Assembly: GCA_900550935.1 (NCBI GenBank)
Contig: URUD01000011.1
Coordinates: 1 to 64,000 of the forward strand
Source: an uncultured Roseburia sp.
GTDB lineage: Bacteria; Bacillota; Clostridia; Lachnospirales; Lachnospiraceae
Reading direction: 5' to 3'
Length of the DNA: 64,000 bases
Positions 16,722 through 26,089 of this stretch are shown here, piece by piece. The position numbers were made by a program, and so were the translations under genes. Position 1 is the stretch's first letter; each line of letters starts with the position of its first letter. The notes under the pieces were generated by a model. It saw only the letters and a list, made by a program, of their open reading frames with translations. It did not search any database and had not been told where the DNA came from.

Positions 16722-18446
16722 CTATTGTTCCGTCTGTTCTTCCAATGACACAATACTCACCTTTGCCTGATAATCAAGCGGGTCACGCTCTGTATAATCA
16801 AACAATACATAAACCGGTTTCGCTTCCCGCTTTGGAAGTTTTTTGATGCTCCGCTCCCGCTTATCCGGGAAACGATACGAAAAACGTTCCACATGGGACT
16901 GTGTTCCATTTTTGCAGTATGCTCTGGTCACCTGTTTCCATTCGTTAAAATCATCTGCCCATGTCGGCCGCTTCTTGCTGTTTTCGCGGTAGTAAAGATC
17001 AAACACCAACCCCTCTTTTAACAGTGGAAGTTTCTCGATCTGTTCTTCTTCCAGAAACTCCAATAAGATCTCAAACCGTCGCAGTCTCGAATGGCTCATC
17101 GCAAAATAGCCTTTTCTCTCATAGAAAGCTCCCAGCCTCTGGAACATCTCAAACGCACTCTCATAGAGTACCCCAAGCAGTTTCATCGTGACTTCAAACT
17201 GTCCGCTGTTGTAATAGACCTCTAACATCTCCTCGACCTGTTTGATGCGAATCACATCATCAAAACTCAGCCATGCCGTCTTTAGCACTTCATACGGCGG
17301 TTTGCTCCGGTAACAGATGTCATATTCCTTCGCATGCTCATACATATAAGAACCTTTAAGCACCTTTAAGAAGCCAAGCTGCAACTGGTTCGGCCGCAGC
17401 GCGTAGACCTCGTCAAAGGACTTTGCAAAAGTCGCATAATCCTCATACGGCAGTCCTGCAATCAGATCCAGATGTTCATGGATGTTTTCGTGGCTCTGGA
17501 TCTCTTTTACCACTTCTTTTAACCGTGGCAGTTCCATCGTGCGGTGGATTTCTGTGATCGTTGCCGCATTGGTCGACTGCACACCGATTTCTAACTGGAT
17601 CAGTCCCGGGCGCATCGAACCGATCAGTTCCAGTTCTTCAGGACGAAGCAGGTCAGCCGATACTTCAAAATGAAAATTCGTGATCCCATTATCATGCTCC
17701 TTAATATAACGCCAGATTTCCATAGCATGTGCATGATTGCAGTTAAAAGTACGGTCTACAAATTTGACCTGCGCCACTTCTTTGTCGATAAAAAACTGTA
17801 ACTCTTTTTTGACCAGTCTGGTATCTCTGAAACGAAGTCTTTTATCCACAGAGGACAGACAATAGCTGCAGGAAAATGGACAGCCGCGGCTGGATTCATA
17901 GTAGATGATCCGGTTTTTAAAATCTTCGATCTCGTTATAACAGAATGGGATTTCACTCATATCGAGTGGTTTCTGCATTTCCGTGAAAACCACTTTTTCG
18001 CCCTGCCGGAATGCAATCCCATGCACTGCCTCTAATCTGCCTGCTCCCACATAACAGTCACAGAGTTCCGTAAAGGTCTGTTCTCCCTCTCCGATCATCA
18101 CGCCGGTAACCTGTGGATGCGTTTCCAGAAAATCTTTTACCTCATAGGACACCTCCGGTCCACCGACCCAGATTGGTACATTGGGACATAATTTATGAAA
18201 TTCCTCGATCACTTCCCCGACCATATCCATATTCCAGATATAGCAGGAAAAACATAAGAGATCCGGTCTTTCTTTATAAATGCCCTCGAGGATATAGGAA
18301 CTGGAATGGTTTATCGTATATTCTGCCAACTGGATGGATAATCTTTCCCTGTTTGCGGCATATTTCTTTGCATATGCCTGCAAATTATAAACAGCGAGAT
18401 TCGAGTGAATGTATTTCGCATTCATTGCAGTTAATAAAATCTTCAT
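16722..18446 (-). CDS. B12-binding-domain radical SAM protein (DUF4080 type)
   Basis: 574 residues. Residues 1-150 are a cobalamin-binding-type Rossmann domain (LLTAMNAKYIHSNLAVYNL; VGGPEVSYEV; GEGEQTF). The radical SAM core follows, with the cluster motif SSRGCPFSCSYCLSS near residue 180 (CxxxCxxC). A C-terminal DUF4080-type region (from ~370) ends in KPVYVLFDYTERDPLDYQAKV. The substrate is unknown. The start at 18446 is chosen because CGGAGAAAAAG sits just before it. Probably co-transcribed with the downstream exonuclease. Confidence 0.85.
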   Translation of the reverse strand: MKILLTAMNAKYIHSNLAVYNLQAYAKKYAANRERLSIQLAEYTINHSSSYILEGIYKERPDLLCFSCYIWNMDMVGEVIEEFHKLCPNVPIWVGGPEVSYEVKDFLETHPQVTGVMIGEGEQTFTELCDCYVGAGRLEAVHGIAFRQGEKVVFTEMQKPLDMSEIPFCYNEIEDFKNRIIYYESSRGCPFSCSYCLSSVDKRLRFRDTRLVKKELQFFIDKEVAQVKFVDRTFNCNHAHAMEIWRYIKEHDNGITNFHFEVSADLLRPEELELIGSMRPGLIQLEIGVQSTNAATITEIHRTMELPRLKEVVKEIQSHENIHEHLDLIAGLPYEDYATFAKSFDEVYALRPNQLQLGFLKVLKGSYMYEHAKEYDICYRSKPPYEVLKTAWLSFDDVIRIKQVEEMLEVYYNSGQFEVTMKLLGVLYESAFEMFQRLGAFYERKGYFAMSHSRLRRFEILLEFLEEEQIEKLPLLKEGLVFDLYYRENSKKRPTWADDFNEWKQVTRAYCKNGTQSHVERFSYRFPDKRERSIKKLPKREAKPVYVLFDYTERDPLDYQAKVSIVSLEEQTEQ

Positions 18447-18481
18447 CTTTTTCTCCGTTTCAAAGTATTCCAGATACACCA

Positions 18482-18524
18482 AAAGTACCGGACGCGAACT
18501 CCCCTTCTGTCGCTTCCGGCACTT
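18482..18524 (-). terminator. stem-loop downstream of the MntP-like gene
   Basis: AAGTACCGGA and TCCGGCACTT pair with one mismatch across a long loop; on the minus strand the stem is followed by TTTTGG. It would end the MntP-like transcript before the radical SAM gene. Confidence 0.45.
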
Positions 18525-18547
18525 TTATATTGATTATACTTCCCTCT

Positions 18548-19123
18548 TTATAAAATGTGACCTACGATCACATCGATTCCTGCGATCCATAGCAGGATAG
18601 CTCCACAGATATATGCCTTTGTCTTATGCACAAATCCCAGATGATATCCGGTATAAGTTCCGGCTACCACCATTGCGATCGTAAGGCATACGACCATAAC
18701 TAACATGATCATCGGATTGGTTCCGAGGAAGCCAAATGCGATCCCGGTCAGCAATGTGTAAATGCTGGTCACCGCTACCATATGCAACAATTTGCGCATA
18801 CTGATTGCATCTTCTCTGTGCTCATAAACACGCTCATTGCGGATTGCTTTTGCGATCAGCCGCACGCCAAGTGCGAAGAAGATCACTGCTGCGATGATCA
18901 GTCCCATGAAACGTTCGTCATGGGTCATGTCATGCCGATAAAGGAGTTTGGCAAGATAGCTGCCAATGAACAGTGCTGCCATCTGCCAGACAACGGTCAG
19001 AAGGCATATCAGCACAAGCTGTTTTTTATTCACTTTTGCCACAAGTGCTCCCTGACACTCCATTGCAGCAAAAATATCTAAGGATATACCTGCTATGATC
19101 AGCAGATTTTCTAACACGTTCAT
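18548..19123 (-). CDS. MntP-like small membrane protein, possible metal efflux
   Basis: A 191-residue membrane protein with six hydrophobic helices. The start, LLIIAGISLDIFAAMECQGA, resembles the GxSLDAFAVS element of the MntP manganese exporter family, and the C-terminal TGYHLGFVHKTKAYICGAILLWIAGIDVI matches the family ending. The second Asp-containing motif of MntP is not obvious, so assignment is tentative. Single gene with a stem-loop behind it. Confidence 0.55.
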   Translation of the reverse strand: MNVLENLLIIAGISLDIFAAMECQGALVAKVNKKQLVLICLLTVVWQMAALFIGSYLAKLLYRHDMTHDERFMGLIIAAVIFFALGVRLIAKAIRNERVYEHREDAISMRKLLHMVAVTSIYTLLTGIAFGFLGTNPMIMLVMVVCLTIAMVVAGTYTGYHLGFVHKTKAYICGAILLWIAGIDVIVGHIL

Positions 19124-19197
19124 TTTTATCCTCCTTTAACGGTTCCCTTATTTCCTATTATACTCTTTATTACTAATTTATCTATAGTACTTGTCTC

Positions 19198-21819
19198 TTA
19201 ATCTTCTGCTTTGACAGCATCTGTCTTGATGATGAATTTGACACTGCCCTCTACACCATCTGCGATATCTGTGTAGCTCTGATACTCTTCTCCGGCATCT
19301 AAAACTGCCTGCAGGCGGTCTAACAGTGGCTGGATATCGCCCTGATAAGCATTTACGATCTCCTCAATGCCTTCTTCATTGAACTGGACAATTCCATCGG
19401 CGAGCTGTTTTGCGCCATCGTCAAGCTGATCCACGCCATCCACGATCGCATCGGTTCCATCCTTTAAGGTTGATACACCATCGTTGAGTTTGCTGTTGTT
19501 TGCGGCAAGTTCTTTTCCACCATCATTGAGCTGTGCGATACCGGATAACAGGGTTGGAACGGAATCTGCAAGGCTCTGTGTTCCCTCTGCAAGTGCCTTA
19601 CTTCCTGTTACAAGGCTGTAACCACTCTCAGTTGTTGCTTCAATGCTGCCTGCGATCGTCTTCTTGGTCTGCTCGGCTGCGGAAACAGCTGCGGTTCCTG
19701 CTGCACTCTTAGCTCCCTCATAAGCTGCGGTCTCTGCTGCACTGCTAGCTCCGGATACTGCTGCGGTTCCTGCTGCTGCCTTTGCTCCTGTTACTGCTGC
19801 GGTTCCCGCTGCTGCTTTTGCTCCGGATACTGCTGCAGTTCCTGCTGCTGCTTTTGCTCCCTGTACAGCTGCGGTTCCTGCTGCTGCCTTTGCTCCTGTT
19901 ACTGCTGCAGTTCCCGCTGCTGCTTTTGCTCCTGTTACTGCTGCGGTCCCTGCTGCGCTCTCTGCGGAAAGTTTTGCAGTGTCCGCTACTGCGGCTGCAA
20001 GAGTTGAAGTGTCAAGACTTCCTGCAATCCCTGATATGATCTGAGTTGCGATTTCAGTTGCCTGTGTATCATCGAGCGTAACACCTTTTGCTGCAAGCTG
20101 TGCCTTTAATGCTGCTGCCACGGTTGCGGTTGCACCACCGAGCTGTCCCTGTACGGCTGCACTGATCTGCTGCTGCGCCTGACTCTGGATCGCTGCATAC
20201 TGTCCGGCATCAAACGTTGCATCTACGGCTGCGACTGCCTGACTCTGGATCGCACTTGCCTGTGCATCGACTGTTGCTGCTGCCTGCTCCTGGATTGCTG
20301 TTGCCTGTGCATCGACGGCTGCAACTGCCTGCTCCTGGATCGCACTTGCCTGTGCATCGACTGTTGCTGCTGCCTGCTCCTGGATCGCACTTGCCTGCGC
20401 ATCGACCGCTGCAACTGCCTGACTCTGGATCGCACTTGCCTGTGCATCGACGGCTGCCTCTGCCTGGCTCTTAATGTTGTCAGCCTGGCTTGTTACGCTG
20501 TCTTTTGCTGATTTTTTGATGGCAGCTTCCTGTTTTGCAACAGTATCGGTAACCTGTTTCTGTAAGCTACTCTTCTCTTTCTCTGTAAATTCCGTATTTA
20601 AACTCTTATCCAGTGTAGCTACACCACCTGCGATAGAAGCTGCACTGTTGTTTAATGTGGTTGCTCCGCTGGAGAGGGTAGAACTCTTATCGGAAAGTTC
20701 TGAAATACCTGCTGCCAGTTTGGCTGCTCCGTCTGTGTATTCTTTTAATCCACTCTTTAAGGTAGATACGCCATCGGAAAATTCACCCATGCTGGATTTT
20801 AATGTACCAACACCATCTGCAAGTTCTTTGGATCCATCCTGTAACTGGCTGGTTGCATCGGTAAGGGTATCGAGCAGATCATCCACATCGGATAAATCGT
20901 TATCTCCATTTGCATGAATGAAGTTTGTTGCATTTGCCACAACGGTCATGGTCATTCCAAGTTCGAAGTTCTCTACCTTTGCGGTCACTTCAAAATAATC
21001 CGGGATGGTCACATCGCCATCAAAATCATCATCCGATACATCCAGACTCTCTTTTAAGCCCGGAAGTGTATATCCTACCACAAGGCTGTTGTTTCCATCT
21101 GCGATCACTTTTCCGTTTGTTACTTTTACATCGGAAAAACTGTCATCCAATATCATACCACCAATGGCAATAAATGGAACATAAATTTCTTCTTTTTTGC
21201 CATCGATCGTGGCTTCTACGGTCTGATGGTTTGTATAATCAAAACGCATCGTCACTTCACCGGATTTTCCGGCAAGTTCTTCCGGAGTAACCTCTTTGCC
21301 ATCAAGGAAGTAGGTGATCTTCTGGGTAACCGGAAGTGCCTCTGTTGAAGTTCCCTGATAGAAGATATCATTTCCGTCTGCTTTCCAGGTCACTTTATTG
21401 CCATCCTGGGTAAAGGTCTCGTTTCCTTTGACATTTTCAATATCTTTTAAGGTGCTGGCATCCTCTAAGGTGTCTTTGTCATCATTGTTGATCAGATGAT
21501 CAGAAACGATAATATTCTGTTCTTTTCCGGTATTGTCTGCAATGACGTAAACGGTCTCGTCTTTTCCGATCTCAGTTTCCTCTACGGAAATATTTTGGGT
21601 CAGCTTATCTACCAGTTTTTCGCCGTCATCTTCTTTTTCGGTACTCTCGGTCTCTTCGGTTTTCTCCGTACTTTCAACTGCTGCCTTACCGCTGCTCTTT
21701 GCTGCATATACATTGGAGCTTGCCAAATTCGTTCCGACCAGTGCAACGACAAGAACACCGGCTACAATACGAATCGCATATTTGCTTTTAAACCTGTTTT
21801 TTAACTCTGGTAATTTCAT
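19198..21819 (-). CDS. repeat-rich surface protein partnered with MMPL exporter
   Basis: 873 residues. An N-terminal signal or anchor (residues 14-40) is followed by an acidic linker and a globular part (~80-300). A heptad-type xxxLxxG region comes next (LADGVGTLKSSMGEFSDGVSTLKSGLKEY), as in YhgE/Pip-like proteins. Residues ~455-535 carry five 15-residue repeats (VDAQASAIQxQAxAA). Residues ~630-730 carry eight 12-residue Ala-rich repeats (AAGTAAVTGAKA), and xxxLxxG repeats return at the end. The repeats suggest long extracytoplasmic helices. It follows the MMPL gene by 31 bases in the same operon and probably forms an envelope complex with it. Cargo is unknown. Confidence 0.75.
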   Translation of the reverse strand: MKLPELKNRFKSKYAIRIVAGVLVVALVGTNLASSNVYAAKSSGKAAVESTEKTEETESTEKEDDGEKLVDKLTQNISVEETEIGKDETVYVIADNTGKEQNIIVSDHLINNDDKDTLEDASTLKDIENVKGNETFTQDGNKVTWKADGNDIFYQGTSTEALPVTQKITYFLDGKEVTPEELAGKSGEVTMRFDYTNHQTVEATIDGKKEEIYVPFIAIGGMILDDSFSDVKVTNGKVIADGNNSLVVGYTLPGLKESLDVSDDDFDGDVTIPDYFEVTAKVENFELGMTMTVVANATNFIHANGDNDLSDVDDLLDTLTDATSQLQDGSKELADGVGTLKSSMGEFSDGVSTLKSGLKEYTDGAAKLAAGISELSDKSSTLSSGATTLNNSAASIAGGVATLDKSLNTEFTEKEKSSLQKQVTDTVAKQEAAIKKSAKDSVTSQADNIKSQAEAAVDAQASAIQSQAVAAVDAQASAIQEQAAATVDAQASAIQEQAVAAVDAQATAIQEQAAATVDAQASAIQSQAVAAVDATFDAGQYAAIQSQAQQQISAAVQGQLGGATATVAAALKAQLAAKGVTLDDTQATEIATQIISGIAGSLDTSTLAAAVADTAKLSAESAAGTAAVTGAKAAAGTAAVTGAKAAAGTAAVQGAKAAAGTAAVSGAKAAAGTAAVTGAKAAAGTAAVSGASSAAETAAYEGAKSAAGTAAVSAAEQTKKTIAGSIEATTESGYSLVTGSKALAEGTQSLADSVPTLLSGIAQLNDGGKELAANNSKLNDGVSTLKDGTDAIVDGVDQLDDGAKQLADGIVQFNEEGIEEIVNAYQGDIQPLLDRLQAVLDAGEEYQSYTDIADGVEGSVKFIIKTDAVKAED

Positions 21820-21850
21820 ATGAATTCCTCCATTCTAAATCTCGCTCTGC

Positions 21851-23932
21851 TTATTTACTGTTTTTATTCCGAAATCCCATGCTCGTAGCACAGATCAGAC
21901 GGTCAAATACCATAAACATGGATGGTAAAATGAAAATAACAACAAACATACTGATGATCGCGCCTCGTGCCATCAGAGAACACAGAGAACTGATCATATC
22001 GATATTGGAGTAAAGACCTACTCCAAAGGTTGCTGCAAAGAAGCTTAACGCACTGACCATGATGGACTGGATCGATCCCTGTAATGCGCCTGTGATCGCC
22101 TCTTTCTTGTCAGCTCCCTGATATCTTGCTTTCTTATATTTATTGGTCATTAAGATCGCATAGTCTACCGTTGCACCAAGCTGGATCGTACCGATTACGA
22201 TGGATGCGATAAACGGTAACGTTGTATTCGTGTAACATGGGATACCCATGTTGATAAAGATCGCAAATTCGATAACCGATACCAGAATGATCGGCAGGGA
22301 AATTGATTTGAATACGAATGCGATGATCACGAAGATCGCACCAATGGAAACGATACTTACAGTTTTGAAGTCCTCGTCTGTGATCTCGATCAGATCCTTG
22401 GTACATGGTGCTTCACCGATCAGCATTGCCGTGTCATCATATTTTTTTATGATACTCTTGATCGCATCACACTGTGCATTTACTTCATCGGAAGCAACCG
22501 CATATTCGGAGCTGACAATCATCATCTGGTAATCATCATTTACCAGTGTATCTTTGATGTCATCCGGAATAATTGCTTTCGGGATGCCCGGTCCCACAAT
22601 AGAGTCAAATCCCAGTGCCATCTTGACACCATCGACCTGCTCGATCTCATTTAACATTGCTTTTGCATCCTTAGACGGCAGATCACTGTTTGCAATGATC
22701 ATATGTGTTGCACCCATCTGGAAGTTTTCATCCAGTTTCTCATTGGCGGTCACACTGTCAAGGCTCTTTGGAAGGGTTCCCGCCAGGTCATAATACACAT
22801 TGGTGTGGTTATACCCATAAAGTGCCGGTCCTAAGATCACTAAGAATAATATGATAAATAACGGATAATGTCTGGTCACCCATCCGGCGATCACTCCAAG
22901 ATCCGGAATGATAACCTTATGTCTGGTCTTTTCGATGATCCGGTCAAATACCAGGATCATGGAGGGCAGAACCGTTACACAACAGATCACTCCGAAGATA
23001 ACACCTTTTGCCATAACAACACCAAGGTCCATACCAAGGGTAAAGCTCATAAAGCATAGTGCGATAAATCCTGCCACCGTTGTAATGGAACTTCCCACAA
23101 CAGAGGTGATCGTATTGGAAATGGCATGTGCCATCGCACGTTTCTTATCGCCCTCATAGCGCTCCTGCTGTTCCTCATAACTGTGCCAGAGGAAAATCGA
23201 GTAATCCATCGTAACACCAAGCTGAAGTACTGCCGCAAGTGCCTGTGTTACATATGAGATCTCTCCCATAAATACGTTACTTCCAAGGTTATAAACGATT
23301 GCCATACCAATACTGAGTAAGAAAAACATTGGCACGATCGCAGAGTCCATCGTCAGGGAAAGAACAACAACAGCAAGGATTACTGCGATCAGAACATAGA
23401 TCGGAGTTTCCTGATTGGACAAATTCTTGGTATCTGTAACGATCGCTGACATACCACTGATAAAGCATCTGCCCTGCACCACATTACGGAGCTGTTCGAT
23501 CGCCTCCATTGTATCATCGGATGACATTGAAGTATCATACAATACTGCAAGCAGGGTGCTGCCGGTATCTGCGTTGTTAAAAAAATCATAGACATCATTC
23601 GGCAGCATCTGCATCGGTATGCTGATATCTGCAAGTGAGTCATACCAGATCACGGATTTGACATGGGATACCTGCTCCATCTCTTCCCGCATCACTTTGA
23701 TGTCTTTCGCATCCATCCCCTCGACCACGCAGAAAGAAAATGCCCCTGTTCCAAATTCGTCCAACAGGATATCCTGTCCTTTCATTGTCTCAATGTCTTC
23801 TGGCAAATAGGATAGAATATCATAATTTACCCTGGTGTTAAAATAACCGATCGCTGATGGGATCAACAGTAAAAAACTGATGATCAAAATCGGGATCCGG
23901 AGTTTAACTACCGCTTTTCCAAACTTAATCAT
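21851..23932 (-). CDS. MMPL/RND-family membrane transporter
   Basis: A 693-residue protein with the RND/MMPL layout: helix 1 (residues 12-32), an extracytoplasmic loop (35-170), helices 2-6 (~175-340, including QALAAVLQLGVTMDYSIFLWHSYEEQQ), helix 7, a second loop (~380-520) and helices 8-12 with the duplicate GTIQLGATVDYAILMTNKYKKARYQG. The duplicated TMDY/TVDY Asp-Tyr motifs are the proton-relay positions of the family. The likely role is export of a lipid or drug. A TetR regulator lies upstream and the repeat protein downstream. Confidence 0.93.
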   Translation of the reverse strand: MIKFGKAVVKLRIPILIISFLLLIPSAIGYFNTRVNYDILSYLPEDIETMKGQDILLDEFGTGAFSFCVVEGMDAKDIKVMREEMEQVSHVKSVIWYDSLADISIPMQMLPNDVYDFFNNADTGSTLLAVLYDTSMSSDDTMEAIEQLRNVVQGRCFISGMSAIVTDTKNLSNQETPIYVLIAVILAVVVLSLTMDSAIVPMFFLLSIGMAIVYNLGSNVFMGEISYVTQALAAVLQLGVTMDYSIFLWHSYEEQQERYEGDKKRAMAHAISNTITSVVGSSITTVAGFIALCFMSFTLGMDLGVVMAKGVIFGVICCVTVLPSMILVFDRIIEKTRHKVIIPDLGVIAGWVTRHYPLFIILFLVILGPALYGYNHTNVYYDLAGTLPKSLDSVTANEKLDENFQMGATHMIIANSDLPSKDAKAMLNEIEQVDGVKMALGFDSIVGPGIPKAIIPDDIKDTLVNDDYQMMIVSSEYAVASDEVNAQCDAIKSIIKKYDDTAMLIGEAPCTKDLIEITDEDFKTVSIVSIGAIFVIIAFVFKSISLPIILVSVIEFAIFINMGIPCYTNTTLPFIASIVIGTIQLGATVDYAILMTNKYKKARYQGADKKEAITGALQGSIQSIMVSALSFFAATFGVGLYSNIDMISSLCSLMARGAIISMFVVIFILPSMFMVFDRLICATSMGFRNKNSK

Positions 23933-24006
23933 TCTGCAATCTTGCCTCCCGTTCTGCCGCCTCTGCGGCGAAATATCCTAAATATCACATTTACTATAAA
24001 AAAAAA

Positions 24007-24036
24007 GACTGAATATGAAAATATTCAATCTTTTTT
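24007..24036 (-). terminator. terminator of the TetR gene
   Basis: GACTGAATAT (24007-24016) and ATATTCAATC (24021-24030) pair around GAAA, with A and T runs on both sides, so it can work in either direction. It separates the TetR gene from the MMPL operon. Confidence 0.75.
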
Positions 24037-24104
24037 CTCTGTATCATTTTGATATACATATTGGAACAGATGTCTATTCACGCAGACATACATGAAAAAA
24101 TGTA

Positions 24105-24671
24105 TCAAAGTCCCGCCAGCGCATCCTCCATGGAACTGTGGATCATGTAATCATAGATCTCTGCCAGCTCCCTGCCTGATATCGTCATGCCGCTCTGGAT
24201 CCAGGTAATTGTCACATAGCACATGGACTGTGCATAGTATTCCGCAATACGTTCCGGTGTCAGCCATATATATTTCTGCTGTTTTCCTACTTTGGAATGT
24301 TCGATCACTTTGAGCAGTACCTGTTCCACGCAGCTTCTTGCAATGCTCTCAAAGGAATTCTGTCCCTCTAACCTGCTCGCTTTGGTATAAAATTCTCTTT
24401 CTTTTTCGATATTGGAGAATAGAAGTACCAACGCCTCATTTACCATACCATTGGCAAGCAGCGGCTCGATCGGCTCTAGCAGCTGTGTGTAAATGATCCA
24501 CTCCAACAACTCGTATTTATCCTGAAAATGATTATAGAACGTTGGTCTTATTACACCTGCTTTATCGGTGATCTCTTTGATTGTTATTTTTTCAATCGGT
24601 TGTTTTTGGGCAAGTTCTTTGAAACTCTCCGCCAAAAGCATGTCGATTGCACTCTTCCCCTGTCCAGTCAT
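24105..24671 (-). CDS. TetR/AcrR family regulator
   Basis: 188 residues with an N-terminal helix-turn-helix (KITIKEITDKAGVIRPTFYNHFQDKYELLEWI, residues 28-60) and an all-helical ligand domain. It is upstream of the MMPL operon and in the same direction, separated by a terminator, and probably represses that operon; the ligand is unknown. It ends 12 bases after nothing else in its frame and starts 11 bases past the HD-GYP gene stop. Confidence 0.88.
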   Translation of the reverse strand: MTGQGKSAIDMLLAESFKELAQKQPIEKITIKEITDKAGVIRPTFYNHFQDKYELLEWIIYTQLLEPIEPLLANGMVNEALVLLFSNIEKEREFYTKASRLEGQNSFESIARSCVEQVLLKVIEHSKVGKQQKYIWLTPERIAEYYAQSMCYVTITWIQSGMTISGRELAEIYDYMIHSSMEDALAGL

Positions 24672-24682
24672 AACTCCCTCAA

Positions 24683-25735
24683 TTATAGTAATGTTCTGCC
24701 TATTGTAATGCTTCTTCCTGCCGGGTCATCCCGTAAGTTTAACATCTCTCCTGTCTCAACTACCTTCACCAATGGGCGAAGCGCAAAATCCTGAAAATTC
24801 TTTGCAACAACTGCATGCAGTCCATTGGACAATTCCACCTCACAACCAACCGGATAGACGGCTATCTTTTTAATAAAGATCTCCACGATCTCCGGGTCGA
24901 ACTCAACCCCTCCCATCGCCATCAGATATTCGATTGCATCCGATGGTGGCATTGTCTTTCTGCCAGGCCGCTTGGACACCATGGCATCATAACAGTCTGC
25001 CAGTTTGATGATCCTTGCATAAAGCGGGATGCTCTCTCCCTCGCATCCCATCGGATATCCGTCTCCATTATACCATTCATGATGCATTAAGATCGCTGTG
25101 TGCACCTTTGATGGAAAATGATAGGCACTTCTTAGGAATTCACATCCCAGTTTCGGATGCTTTTTCCAGAGTTCTCTCTCCTCTCCCTGCAATGGCCAGT
25201 TGCCATGTAAGATCTCCGGCGATAGAAACTTCTTTCCCAGATCATGGAGCATCGCAGCTGTGGTCAGCCCATATAATTCTTCCCTCTTCAGGCCATACCG
25301 TGCTCCGATCATAACTGCGAGCGCTCCCACATTAACAGAATGATAATAGATATAATTATCATACTCGCGGATATCCATCATATTGCACATGACGTCTCCG
25401 TTTTTCAAAATGTCATCTACCACATTTTCCACGATCATCTGAAGTTTTATCTCTGATACCGGCAGATCTCTGTCATCCGCCTCGAAATGAAACAGATCAT
25501 GGATCAGACCAAGCGCCTGACACCTTACCTGGGGGCTTAAAATCTCTTGTATCTCGATGCCACGCGTAAATTCATCATCAATATATATGCCGGGGAACCC
25601 TAAAAATTCCAGATTCGAGATGTATTCTGCATTTAACAGCAGATGTTTCGCCAGAAGAAGTCTGCCTGAACCATCATACAGATCCTGTCCCAGCGCCATG
25701 CCCGGCACCAACTTGCTTGTAGGCAAATAACGCAT
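24683..25735 (-). CDS. HD-GYP domain protein, probable cyclic-di-GMP phosphodiesterase
   Basis: 350 residues. The C-terminal HD-GYP domain has MLHDLGKK near residue 163, KHPKLGCEFLR near 193, HHEWYNGDGYPMG near 218 (the GYP element is complete) and ADCYDAMVSKRPGRK. The N-terminal ~100 residues match the DUF3391-like leader seen in related proteins (LVPGMALGQDLYDGSGRLLLAKH). It should hydrolyse cyclic-di-GMP in the cytoplasm. A GGDEF/HD-GYP protein is encoded divergently nearby. Confidence 0.88.
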   Translation of the reverse strand: MRYLPTSKLVPGMALGQDLYDGSGRLLLAKHLLLNAEYISNLEFLGFPGIYIDDEFTRGIEIQEILSPQVRCQALGLIHDLFHFEADDRDLPVSEIKLQMIVENVVDDILKNGDVMCNMMDIREYDNYIYYHSVNVGALAVMIGARYGLKREELYGLTTAAMLHDLGKKFLSPEILHGNWPLQGEERELWKKHPKLGCEFLRSAYHFPSKVHTAILMHHEWYNGDGYPMGCEGESIPLYARIIKLADCYDAMVSKRPGRKTMPPSDAIEYLMAMGGVEFDPEIVEIFIKKIAVYPVGCEVELSNGLHAVVAKNFQDFALRPLVKVVETGEMLNLRDDPAGRSITIGRTLL

Positions 25736-25780
25736 GTACTTTTCCTTTCCATTTGTGAAACTATTCGTATTTTATACTAA

Positions 25781-26047
25781 TTATTCTTGGAATTCAACAG
25801 TTACAAAGTACCCCTTGGGCGTTTCTTTTACGTCAACCACCGTTCCCTCTGTCGATTTGATCCGCTCACTGACCGCATAATTGGCAGACATCGCATATGC
25901 TTTTCCCAGGGTATAATAATAGGAGTTTGGCAGCTTGCCTTCTGTAATGGGTAACACATCCCCTACTTCAAGCAGACCTGTCCGCTCCATTTTGAACTCT
26001 TCTCTTCTCATTTTGCCAGAAAGTCTCCCATTGTTATCTTTTCCCAA
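25781..26047 (-). CDS. small conserved-looking hypothetical protein
   Basis: Up to 88 residues, ending in a compact beta-rich part (GLLEVGDVLPITEGKLPNSYYYT...STEGTVVDVKETPKGYFVTVEF). It has no signal peptide or named motif. The start is uncertain: ATG at 26047, 26011 or 25990 are all possible and none has a strong ribosome binding site. It lies between two cyclic-di-GMP genes. Function unknown. Confidence 0.6.
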   Translation of the reverse strand: MGKDNNGRLSGKMRREEFKMERTGLLEVGDVLPITEGKLPNSYYYTLGKAYAMSANYAVSERIKSTEGTVVDVKETPKGYFVTVEFQE

Positions 26048-26089
26048 TTATAGTATACTATCCTTATATTCTCAAGGTAAAACATCGAA

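Noticed and set aside
19782..20039. Leu-rich plus-strand frame that looks like a membrane protein
   Set aside because: It is the complement of Ala-rich codons (GCx read as Leu codons) in the 36-bp repeat array.
19680..20470. Possible CRISPR array because of regular DNA repeats
   Set aside because: Repeats are in frame, adjacent without unique spacers, and encode periodic protein sequence.
20217..20474. Repetitive Leu/Pro/His-rich open frames in the repeat region (both strands)
   Set aside because: They only mirror the 45-bp repeats of the real surface-protein gene and have no start signals.
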